DNA from: JADKAV01 sp037046735
GTDB taxonomy: Bacteria > Actinomycetota > Actinomycetes > S36-B12 > UBA10799
Assembly: GCA_037046735.1 (NCBI GenBank)
Contig: JBAOHC010000021.1
Location: 1 to 64,000, forward strand
Direction: 5' to 3'
Length of the DNA: 64,000 bases
Below the pieces are notes generated by a model. That model did no database searches. It saw only the letters and a program-made list of their open reading frames with translations, and had not been told where the DNA came from. The position numbers and the translations under genes were made by a program. Positions within the stretch are counted from its first letter, which is position 1. The number at the start of each line of letters is the position of its first letter. Below are positions 57,136 to 64,000 of the stretch, piece after piece.

Positions 57136-58752
57136 TTAGCCGAGCTTCGGAACCTCGGTGCGCAGCACCACCGCCGAATCCGGGAACAGGCTGACGCGGC
57201 CCGTCCCGACCGCCACCTCACCGGTCTCGATCAGCGAGGTGCCCGCGAAGCGCACCGTTACCGGTTCGCTGCCCATGTTGGCCAGCACGATCAGGTCGGC
57301 CCGGCGGTACCCCAGCACACCGGGCGGCAACGTCTCGAGCATCGCCAGCGGGCCACTTTGCAGGCTCACCGAATCGCGGCGCAGTCGCAGCAGCGCCCGG
57401 TACAGATGCAGCAGCGAGTCACTGTAGACGAGTTGGTGGGCCACGTTCACCTGCGGGTAGTCCGGATTGACCGGCAGCCAGGGGGTCACCCCGTCGGGGC
57501 AGAAGCCGGCGTTGGCGCTGGCATCCCACTGCATCGGGGTGCGCACCTCGTCGCGGTTCAGGCGCTCACTCATGCGGTCGACGACGAACTGCGGGAGGTG
57601 CTTGTATACGGTGGCCGCGATCGGATCGAGGGCATCCTTGAAGGGCAGCCGGGTGTTGGGGGTCCCGATCTCTTGGCCCTGGTAGATGGTCGGCACACCA
57701 CGCAGTGTCAGCAGGATGACAGCCAGCACCCCGGCTTTGGCCACATCGCCGTCAACCCGGTCGAGCAGACGCGAGCGATCGTGGTTCTCCAGCACGTAGG
57801 TCGGCACTGTCGGGGCGGGAAAGGTGTTCTCGAAATCCTCGATCGTGGTCCGGAACCAGTCGGCGTCGTACTGGAAGGTGAGGAACTCGAAAAGGAACAC
57901 GAGGTTGAGGCCGTCGTCGTCACCGAGGTAGGCCTTGAGCACGTCCGGCGGGCCGAACACTTCCCCGAGCAGCGCCCGGTCCCCCGGGTACTCCTGGCAG
58001 ACGGCGCGCAGTTCCTGGGCGAGTTCGATGTTCGCCGGGGTGTTCTCGGTGTGGACGCGATCGGTCAGCCGGGGAAATCCGTTGTAGAGCCGAGGGCGCA
58101 GCGGATTGTTGGCCAGATCCGGGTCTTTCATGATCTGCCCGAAGATGTCGAGGCGGAAACCGTCGACGCCCTTGTCCAACCAGAACCGGACGGCGTCGAA
58201 CATGGCCGCCTTGACATCTGGGTTGCGCCAGTTCAGGTCCGGTTGGAACGGCAGGAAGGTGGCCAAGTACCACTGCCGGCGCGTCGGGCAGTACTGCCAG
58301 GCGGAGGTGAACTCCATCGCCGACTTCCAGTTGTTCGGCGGGCGTTTGCCGTCCTTGCCACGGCCATCGGCCCAGATGTACCAGTCCGCCTTCGGGTTGC
58401 TCCGGCTCGAGCGGGAGCGGATGAACCACGGGTGCTGGTCGGAGGTGTGGTTGAGCACGAGGTCGAACATGACCTTCATCCCGCGGCTGTGCACCTCATC
58501 GATGAGCCGTTGGGCGTCGGCCAGCGTGCCGTACTCCTGGGCCACCGCCTCGTAGTCGGTGACGTCATAGCCGAAGTCCTGCTGGGGGCTGGCGAAGAAC
58601 GGGCTGACCCAGACCGTGCCCACGCCGAGGTCCTGCAGGTAGTCCAGCCGGGAGATGATGCCGGGGATGTCTCCGATCCCGTCGGCGTTGGAGTCCTGGA
58701 ACGAGCGCGGGTACACCTGATAGATGCTGGTCGTCTGCCACCACGGGGTCAC
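57136..58752 (-). CDS. GH13 alpha-glucosidase family enzyme, second copy
   Basis: A 538-residue GH13 enzyme with no signal peptide. It starts with SIYQVYPRSFQDSNADGIGDI and has DLVLNHTSDQHPWF, the nucleophile GFRLDIFG (Asp202), acid/base LLGEVFGP (Glu264) and LENHDRSR (Asp325). It shares the family's opening and motifs with the enzyme at 19134-20789, but the middle (EFTSAWQYCPTRRQWYLATF) differs and its sugar specificity may too. The start is a GTG. No transporter or regulator of sugars is adjacent. Confidence 0.93.
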   Translation of the reverse strand: MTPWWQTTSIYQVYPRSFQDSNADGIGDIPGIISRLDYLQDLGVGTVWVSPFFASPQQDFGYDVTDYEAVAQEYGTLADAQRLIDEVHSRGMKVMFDLVLNHTSDQHPWFIRSRSSRSNPKADWYIWADGRGKDGKRPPNNWKSAMEFTSAWQYCPTRRQWYLATFLPFQPDLNWRNPDVKAAMFDAVRFWLDKGVDGFRLDIFGQIMKDPDLANNPLRPRLYNGFPRLTDRVHTENTPANIELAQELRAVCQEYPGDRALLGEVFGPPDVLKAYLGDDDGLNLVFLFEFLTFQYDADWFRTTIEDFENTFPAPTVPTYVLENHDRSRLLDRVDGDVAKAGVLAVILLTLRGVPTIYQGQEIGTPNTRLPFKDALDPIAATVYKHLPQFVVDRMSERLNRDEVRTPMQWDASANAGFCPDGVTPWLPVNPDYPQVNVAHQLVYSDSLLHLYRALLRLRRDSVSLQSGPLAMLETLPPGVLGYRRADLIVLANMGSEPVTVRFAGTSLIETGEVAVGTGRVSLFPDSAVVLRTEVPKLG

Positions 58753-58773
58753 GAGACCAGTGTGGCAGGCGGA

Positions 58774-59142
58774 TCAGGAGGAGTTCACGAGTTGGGCCAC
58801 CAAGAAGTAGCCCGCGAAGGACAGGACGATCGAAAGGATCACCCAGAACGGCATCAGCAGCACTGCGGCGATCCGCACGCTGGCGACCGGTTTCGCCAGC
58901 GCCCAGATCAACAGCCCGGTCAGGCCCACGCCGACAATCCCGGCGTACACGAAGACGGTGGTGATGCCGACCGTCTCGCAGCCCTCCCAACCGGAGTCGC
59001 AGCCGAAGGTGACCATCAGTAGCACGAACCACCAGCCGGCCACGGCTGCCAAAGCGCACAACATCCACCAGATGGCCACCGCCCAGGCCGGGATGCCGGC
59101 GGATTCCTCAGGGTCGCTGGGCGGTGGCGAGGCATAGGTCAT
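58774..59142 (-). CDS. Small membrane protein of unknown function
   Basis: A 122-residue protein with three hydrophobic segments (AVAIWWMLCALAAVAGWWFVLLMV; ITTVFVYAGIVGVGLTGLLIWALA; AAVLLMPFWVILSIVLSFAGYFLVA) after a Pro/Ser-rich start. Two cysteines lie in the loop GCDSGWEGC, which may be outside and disulfide-bonded. The ATG at 59142 is preferred to a GTG six bases earlier. It precedes the GH13 gene on the same strand by 21 bases. Confidence 0.72.
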   Translation of the reverse strand: MTYASPPPSDPEESAGIPAWAVAIWWMLCALAAVAGWWFVLLMVTFGCDSGWEGCETVGITTVFVYAGIVGVGLTGLLIWALAKPVASVRIAAVLLMPFWVILSIVLSFAGYFLVAQLVNSS

Positions 59143-59182
59143 GCACACCAGTCTGGTGATTCCGGCGGCGCAAAGGCCGGAC

Positions 59183-60676
59183 TTATCCGACGTGTGCGCT
59201 TGGGGCGTCCTGCTCGTCCACAGCGTCGGGCCCGATCCGGATCATGAAGAACACCACGATCGCAGCGGTTGCCAGCAGGCCGGCGCCCACATAGAACCCG
59301 TGGGTGAAGCCGTAGGTGAGCGCCGACGGCATCGACTCGGGGCCGTTCGTCGCGAGGTAGGCCGACGTGGCCGTCACAGCGACGGTGTTCATCAGGGCTG
59401 TACCCAGCGAACCACCCACCTGCTGGCTGGTGTTGATCATCGCTGAGCCGACACCGGCGTCGTGGGGGTCGATCGCGTGGAGTGCGACGGTGGCGGTCGG
59501 GATGAACACGAAGGCCATGCCCACACTCATGACCACCATGGCCGGCAGGATGTGCGTGAAGTAGTTGGTCTGCGGCTCCAACTGGGCCAGCCAGACCATG
59601 CTGGCCGACCCTGCCAGCAAACCGGGGATCATCAGCGGCCGGGGGCCGAACTGCGGGAGCAGACGGGCGGCCACACCGGCTGCCAGGATGATGCCGAGGC
59701 TGAACGGCAGGAACGCGAACCCTGCCTTGACCGGGGAGTAGCCAAGGATCGTCTGCAAGTAGATCCCGAGGAACAGGAACATCGCGAACATCCCGGCACC
59801 GACCATCAGCGCGGAGATGTAGGCACCGGCGCGGTTGGAGTTCTTGATGACCCGCATCGGCAGCAAGGGGTGCGTGGACCGGCTCTCGATGATGAAGAAG
59901 GCCGTGAGCAGGATGGCGGCCGCCGCGAACCAGGCCAGCGTGCTGGGGTCGGTCCAATGCGCACTGTCGTCGTATCCCGCCGGGGCCGCCTTGGTGAAAC
60001 CGTAGACCAGCGCCAACAGACCAGCTGTGACGGTGATGGCGCCGGGGATGTCGTAGGAGGTGTTGCCGTGGGCCTTCGACTCACGTACGAAGCGCACCGC
60101 CAGCAGGGCAGCGATGATCGCGATCGGGGTGTTGACCGCCAGGCACCAGCGCCAGGACAGGAACTCCGTGAGCACCCCTCCCAGCAGCAGGCCGATGGCC
60201 GCGCCACCGCCGGAGATGGCCCCGAAGACGCCGAATGCCTTGGCGCGTTCCTTGGGATCGTGGAAGGTCACGGTGATCAGGGCCAGGGCGGCCGGGGCGA
60301 GTAGCGCTGCGAATACACCCTGCAGGGCGCGGGCGCCGAAGAGCAGACCCGATGTCGTGGCCAGCCCACCGAGCAGGCTGGCGGCGGCGAAACCGAGTAG
60401 CCCGACGATGAACACCCGCTTGCGGCCCACGTAGTCGGCGATCCGCCCGCCCAGCAGCAGGAACCCGCCGAAAGCCAAGGTGTAGGCGGTGACCACCCAC
60501 TGCACGTCCTGCGGTGAGATCCCCAGATCCTGCTGCGCGCTGGGGATGGCCAGGTTCACGATCGAGGCGTCGAGCACGATCATCAGCTGGGCGATGGCGA
60601 TCACGAAGAGCGCGCGGAAGCGGTTCGGGTCGGTTACGGGTGAGGCGTCAGACTTCTGCGCCGCTACATCGGACAC
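59183..60676 (-). CDS. DHA2-family MFS drug exporter (14 TM)
   Basis: About 497 residues with fourteen helices. LMIVLDASIVNLAIPSAQQDLG is the DHA2 first-helix motif (LDxTIVNVALP type), GRIADYVGRKRVFIVGLLGF is loop 2-3, and FGVFGAISGGGAAIGLLLGG is the antiporter motif C region (GxxxGPxxGG-like). The GTG at 60676 has AAGGAG eight bases upstream and is preferred to the in-frame 60697 start. It likely exports drugs or antiseptics by proton exchange. The 70 bases upstream are locally AT-richer (TTAGATACAAAC). Confidence 0.91.
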   Translation of the reverse strand: MSDVAAQKSDASPVTDPNRFRALFVIAIAQLMIVLDASIVNLAIPSAQQDLGISPQDVQWVVTAYTLAFGGFLLLGGRIADYVGRKRVFIVGLLGFAAASLLGGLATTSGLLFGARALQGVFAALLAPAALALITVTFHDPKERAKAFGVFGAISGGGAAIGLLLGGVLTEFLSWRWCLAVNTPIAIIAALLAVRFVRESKAHGNTSYDIPGAITVTAGLLALVYGFTKAAPAGYDDSAHWTDPSTLAWFAAAAILLTAFFIIESRSTHPLLPMRVIKNSNRAGAYISALMVGAGMFAMFLFLGIYLQTILGYSPVKAGFAFLPFSLGIILAAGVAARLLPQFGPRPLMIPGLLAGSASMVWLAQLEPQTNYFTHILPAMVVMSVGMAFVFIPTATVALHAIDPHDAGVGSAMINTSQQVGGSLGTALMNTVAVTATSAYLATNGPESMPSALTYGFTHGFYVGAGLLATAAIVVFFMIRIGPDAVDEQDAPSAHVG

Positions 60677-60767
60677 GCGGGTTCTCCTTAGATACAAACT
60701 CCCGCTACAACCGCTGTCGGTCCGGTTTACTTCCCGCTGACCTGGTGAGGTGGGTCACAGGGGCGGG

Positions 60768-61244
60768 TCAGACCCCGGTGCGGCCGTCGAGCTGCTCGCG
60801 GATCAGGTCGGCGTGGCCGTTGTGACGGGCATATTCGGCGATCATGTGCAGGTAGACCCAGCGCACGGTGATGTCATCGCGGCTGTGATCGAGCGGCAGG
60901 CCTTTGGCGGCATCGCGGGCGGCGGCCACCTCGGTCTCGTAGGTCGCGAGATCGTCGGCCCAGGTGTCGGGCCGCACGCCGTCGAAGTCGCCGTCGGGGT
61001 TCTCTTTGCTGATGTACAGCGGCGGCAGGCGCATCTCGAGCATGAAGCTGCGGAACCACCACCGTTCGACCCGGGCCATGTGCCGGATCAGGCCCTGCAA
61101 CGACAGGTTGGAGGCGAACGGCGCTGTGGCCACCTGCTCCGGCGACAGGTCACCGCACTTCTGCACCAGGGTGGCGCGGTGGAAGTCGAGGAACTGCTCG
61201 AGCTGGTGTCGTTCGGAGGCCATGGGGTCGGGTGCGGTGCGCAT
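60768..61244 (-). CDS. DinB family protein
   Basis: A 158-residue DinB/DUF664-type four-helix protein. Metal-site histidines are in LIRHMARVERWW and YLHMIAEYARHNGHADLIRE, with the first family His likely in LDFHRATL. The proteins are often thiol transferases (mycothiol or bacillithiol dependent) in actinobacteria. The start could also be MASERHQ a few residues in. The gene is separate from its neighbours (70 and 41 bases). Confidence 0.9.
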   Translation of the reverse strand: MRTAPDPMASERHQLEQFLDFHRATLVQKCGDLSPEQVATAPFASNLSLQGLIRHMARVERWWFRSFMLEMRLPPLYISKENPDGDFDGVRPDTWADDLATYETEVAAARDAAKGLPLDHSRDDITVRWVYLHMIAEYARHNGHADLIREQLDGRTGV

Positions 61245-61285
61245 GGTCCTATTGGATCAGATGAGCCGGTGGCCCGATGGGCGAC

Positions 61286-62143
61286 TCAGCGCGGACCGGG
61301 CAGGCGCATCCTGGGACCCCTCCGGGGCGGCGCGGCACCGGCCAGTTCGATCATGCGCACGACCCGGTGCCGGTGCCCCGCGTAGACCTGCAACTCCTGT
61401 GCCATGTCGTCATCGGTGCCGTCATCGCGACCGGTGAGCGCCCAGGTCACATTGCGTGCCAGGTGGTAGTCGCCGAAACTCACCGCATCGGCATCACCGT
61501 GTGCTCGGGTGGCGATCTCGGCCGCGGTCCAGACGCCCACCCCTGAGATGGCTGTGAGCTCGCAGCGATCCAAGGCGTGCGCCGAGCGCGCAACCTCGCG
61601 CACCGTCTGCACCCGCTGGCCGTCCACCCCGTATCGACGCCAGTCCCACGACGGCACCTTCAGTAACGCGGCGGGGTCGGGCGGCACCATAAGGTCATCG
61701 CGCGGGCCGGGTGCCGGCTGGCCATGCTCCCGCACCAGTCCGCGCCAGGCTCCCCGGGCTTCGACGCCGGTGACCCGCTGCTCCAACACGGCAGCGACCG
61801 CGATCTGCCAGGTCAGCAGCGTCTTGGGAACCCGCCAGATCGCGCCGTACTTGCGCCACTGGGAGGCGATGAGCGGATGCTCGGGCGTGAAACCGGTCGG
61901 GTCGTCATCGGCACCGAGCCACTGCGGCAGATGGTCGGCCGCCCACTGTGCACCAGGACCCCAGAACGATCCGATGACACCCGGGTCGAGCCGGGCGGTG
62001 AAGGGCTCGGGGGCCAGGCCGGTGAGCCACACCACCTCGCCCTCCCGCCGGTAGCAGGGGTCACCGTTGCCGCGGCTCAGGGGGCCGAGAATGGTCGGCA
62101 CTCCCCACGGGCCCGGGTAGGCTGCGTCGATCACAGTCCGCAC
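61286..62143 (-). CDS. DNA-3-methyladenine glycosylase, AlkA/HhH-GPD family
   Basis: A 285-residue base-excision repair enzyme. The helix-hairpin-helix is LTAISGVGVWTAAEI (about 196-210), and the catalytic Asp225 is in VSFGDYHLARN. RYGVDGQRVQTVREVARSA lies before it as in AlkA-like proteins. The C-terminal tail (PPRRGPRMRLPGPR) is basic. The ATG at 62143 overlaps the end of an upstream lipoprotein gene by 13 bases. It should remove alkylated purines. Confidence 0.9.
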   Translation of the reverse strand: MRTVIDAAYPGPWGVPTILGPLSRGNGDPCYRREGEVVWLTGLAPEPFTARLDPGVIGSFWGPGAQWAADHLPQWLGADDDPTGFTPEHPLIASQWRKYGAIWRVPKTLLTWQIAVAAVLEQRVTGVEARGAWRGLVREHGQPAPGPRDDLMVPPDPAALLKVPSWDWRRYGVDGQRVQTVREVARSAHALDRCELTAISGVGVWTAAEIATRAHGDADAVSFGDYHLARNVTWALTGRDDGTDDDMAQELQVYAGHRHRVVRMIELAGAAPPRRGPRMRLPGPR

Positions 62144-62823
62144 AGCCGGGCGTAGAGACGGTACAACTGGCCCCGCAGTCGCTGGTCAACACCGGCCACA
62201 TAGTCCTGGGTGCGCCCGTCAGGCAGCGTCACGGGGATGGGGAAGTAGGTGCCCTGCTTGTCCTCGGCCAGGGCGTGCGCGTCACAGCGATTGGGGGTGA
62301 GCCGGACGCTGTCGGTCGTCTGGGCCCGCGGGATGAACAAGGTGGTGCTGCGCATGGGCCCGACAGTCAGGTCGGTCGTGAAACCCAGCACGTCCCCGGT
62401 CAGTCCCGTGATCCGGAACTCGCCCGTGCGCTCGACGTCCTGCCGGAAACACGCGTTGTCCCGGTAGGTGGCCAGCTGGCCGAGCGTGTCCGTGGCCGGC
62501 AGCGTGAGGCGGCGGTCGTCGATGGTGAGGATCACCTCGTCGGTGGCCTCGCCGCTGCACAGGGGCGGCGGCAGGGCGACCTTGAGATCCACCGCCGTTC
62601 CCGGCGGGATGTCGACGGGCTCGTCCCACACGGGGTAGGCCGATAGTTGCGTGGAGACCAGTTGCGCCTCCTGCACCGTGAGCGCCTTGGTGCCGTTGTT
62701 CTGCACCTGCATCTCGATCTTGTTCACGGGGGTGTCGCTGCGGGTCTGGTACAGACTCACAGCCACGTCCGGTGGGCGTGCGCAGCCGGCCAGCAGCAGG
62801 ACGAGCAGGGCAACCTTGCGCAC
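62131..62823 (-). CDS. Putative lipoprotein
   Basis: A 230-residue protein with a lipoprotein signal (KVALLVLLLAGC, Cys13) and GTG start at 62823. The mature part (VAVSLYQTRSDTPVNKIEMQVQNNGTKALTV, then VILTIDDRRLTLPATDTLGQLA) is beta-rich, and four or more cysteines are present (e.g. NACFRQD, PNRCDAH, LCGL). I do not recognise the family. It overlaps the AlkA-like gene downstream and is divergent from the DUF302 gene. Confidence 0.75.
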   Translation of the reverse strand: MRKVALLVLLLAGCARPPDVAVSLYQTRSDTPVNKIEMQVQNNGTKALTVQEAQLVSTQLSAYPVWDEPVDIPPGTAVDLKVALPPPLCSGEATDEVILTIDDRRLTLPATDTLGQLATYRDNACFRQDVERTGEFRITGLTGDVLGFTTDLTVGPMRSTTLFIPRAQTTDSVRLTPNRCDAHALAEDKQGTYFPIPVTLPDGRTQDYVAGVDQRLRGQLYRLYARLCGL

Positions 62824-62852
62824 GCCCGCACTGTACGGCTTACGGTGGGGGC

Positions 62853-63239
62853 ATGAGCAAGGGTCCTTCAGCCACACTGTCCGTTACGTTCGATGAGGCT
62901 GTCGCCTCGGTGCGATCCGCGCTTGCCGACGAGGGGTTCGGTGTGCTCACCGAAATCGACTTCCAGGCCACGATGAAGAACAAACTCGGGCAGGAGTATC
63001 CGCCGACCCTCATCCTCGGCGCGTGCAACCCGGGCTTCGCTCACCAGGCGATGACAATCGCACCCGAGGTGGCCACGTTGTTGCCGTGCAACGTTGTGGT
63101 CCGGGAGGTCGCCGATGGCGTGACGGTGGAGACGGTTGACCCGGCCATGCTGGTCGAGGTGACTGCGTCGCCCGCTCTCGAACCGCTGGCCGACGAACTG
63201 CGGGCGAAGCTCGACCGGGTGTTCGCAGCGCTCAGTTGA
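62853..63239 (+). CDS. DUF302 domain-containing protein
   Basis: A 128-residue single-domain protein: VTFDEAVASVRSALADEGFGVLTEID, TLILGACNPGFAHQAM, and LLPCNVVVREVADGVTVETVDP carry the DUF302 pattern. The cysteine in GACNPG and the one in LPCNV are the family's conserved pair, possibly binding a metal or redox-active. The ATG at 62853 has GTGGGGG upstream. Its 3' end overlaps the convergent esterase gene by eight bases. Confidence 0.92.
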   Translation: MSKGPSATLSVTFDEAVASVRSALADEGFGVLTEIDFQATMKNKLGQEYPPTLILGACNPGFAHQAMTIAPEVATLLPCNVVVREVADGVTVETVDPAMLVEVTASPALEPLADELRAKLDRVFAALS

Positions 63240-64000
63240 GTTCGGGGAGGACCCCGTCGAACGCCCAGCGGTAGGCCTGCGGAAAACGCCCTGACCATGC
63301 GCGCTCGTCGTGGCCGCCCCGACACAACCGCGTCAGGATCTCGGCGCGGCCCTCGAGCAGCAGCCGCAGTTCAGCCAAGTGATCCGTCAGATCGGCCGGT
63401 CCGCAGAACTCCAACCGCTCGCGGTCGCCCATGTCCAGGTAGATGCGCTGATCTGGCCTGACGCCCTTCGCGACCAGGTCCCGTACCTCGAACCCGCGCA
63501 TCGGGAAGTCCATCATGACCGGCGAGAACGCCAGGCATTTGCTCACCAGCTCCGGGTACTGCGAGGCCACGTAGAGCGACATGTAGCCACCCATCGAGGA
63601 GCCGGCGACAGCCACGCTGTCTCGATCGGTGGCTGCCCGGTAGGTCCGCTCGATGTACCCCTTGACCTCGCCCATGAGAAACGCAGCCGTCTGCTCTCCG
63701 TAGCCCTGGACGCTTCGAAGTCGGCGGGTGTCGGGCGCCTTGCGATAGTCCCACTGCCCCACGCTGTACATCGCGAACCGCTCGAAGCGGGTCTGCGGGG
63801 CGTCGATCGCCGCCACGATGGCCGGCTCGTGACCCTGCGCGTAGAGGTCCTCCATCGCCTCGTCGATCCGCCACTCCTTGTGGTAGGTCGCCGTGGTCCG
63901 GTCGAACAGGTTGTGGGCGTCGAACATGTAGATCACCCGGTAGGCCCGATCCGACCACTCGTAGTCGGCGGGCAGATAGGTCCGCACGGTCAGCCGCCGA
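63232..64000 (-). CDS. Alpha/beta-hydrolase of the esterase D/Esterase-PHB family, 5' end cut by the window edge
   Basis: At least 251 residues of an esterase of the PF00756 type. RTYLPADYEWSDRAYRVIYMFDAHNLF opens the domain, VAVAGSSMGGYMSLYVA holds the nucleophile Ser (residue 131 from the first in-frame start), DMGDRERLEF probably the acid, and RGGHDERAW the His. The frame stays open to base 64000 with coding-like residues (RRLTV) before the first in-frame start, so the true start lies outside the window. No signal peptide is visible in this part. The substrate is unknown. Confidence 0.87.
   Translation of the reverse strand, partial: RRLTVRTYLPADYEWSDRAYRVIYMFDAHNLFDRTTATYHKEWRIDEAMEDLYAQGHEPAIVAAIDAPQTRFERFAMYSVGQWDYRKAPDTRRLRSVQGYGEQTAAFLMGEVKGYIERTYRAATDRDSVAVAGSSMGGYMSLYVASQYPELVSKCLAFSPVMMDFPMRGFEVRDLVAKGVRPDQRIYLDMGDRERLEFCGPADLTDHLAELRLLLEGRAEILTRLCRGGHDERAWSGRFPQAYRWAFDGVLPELN

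Noticed and set aside
56173..59022. Very long open frame (over 900 codons) on the plus strand opposite the WS/DGAT and GH13 genes
   Set aside because: It is antisense to two clearly conserved minus-strand genes; its Gln/Arg/His/Gly-rich translation has no domain and is the usual shadow in high-GC DNA.

Overview
The window is a high-GC chromosome segment of an actinobacterium. The evidence is the block zincin-tilS-hpt-ftsH, a PafB/PafC-type WYL pair, DUF2510 and 13E12-repeat (DUF222/HNH) proteins, frequent GTG starts, and many ATGA, GTGA or TGATG stop/start overlaps. I cannot place it below class level. No rRNA, tRNA, CRISPR array or prophage was seen.

A pervasive oddity is that about 25 reading-frame breaks occur in otherwise well-conserved genes (ftsH, hpt, tilS, zincin, a methyltransferase, an SDR, a DUF2252 protein, an acyl-CoA dehydrogenase, a WS/DGAT and others). 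Most that I resolved are repaired by adding back a single G or C, often in a short G/C run, so I read them as sequencing or assembly indels rather than pseudogenes. I give such genes as one CDS and state the break.

Layout. 1-5018 (minus): FN3-domain secreted protein, then zincin-tilS-hpt-ftsH. 5182-9280: methyltransferase-rhomboid pair, MFS carrier, FAD amine-oxidase-like enzyme, DUF427 protein. 9333-13932: an SDR convergent with a compact four-gene operon holding the complete AmmeMemoRadiSam set (radical SAM, Memo-like B, AMMECR1-like A) with an AMP-forming acyl ligase embedded in it. 14-21 kb: small membrane and DUF proteins, 13E12 copy 1, acyltransferase 3, a GH13 glucosidase with two DUF202 proteins. 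21-33.6 kb: a membrane protein fused to a PI-PLC-like domain, a GGDEF/EAL protein with a degenerate GGDEF, TypA/BipA, a DUF2510 membrane protein, an Abhydrolase_9 protein, and a pterin dehydratase-PafB-PafC operon. 33.9-38.6 kb: 13E12 copy 2, inverted relative to copy 1, then cysK facing a YCII-cysE-MFS operon.

38.6-47.7 kb: lipoprotein, acyl-CoA dehydrogenase, HXXEE and MarR remnants, a TetR-flanked ABC exporter with a near-perfect palindrome in its promoter, and a Tat-exported metallophosphoesterase-lipoprotein-membrane protein operon preceded by a candidate 34-residue ORF. 47.7-64 kb: beta-helix protein, ABC exporter, HdeD and DUF2252 proteins, a WS/DGAT followed by two patatins (neutral-lipid synthesis and turnover), a second GH13 enzyme, a DHA2 drug exporter, DinB and AlkA-like proteins, lipoprotein, DUF302 protein, and an esterase cut by the right edge.

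The most interesting unit is the AmmeMemoRadiSam operon, a conserved three-gene system of unknown function, here translationally linked to an acyl-adenylate-forming enzyme.
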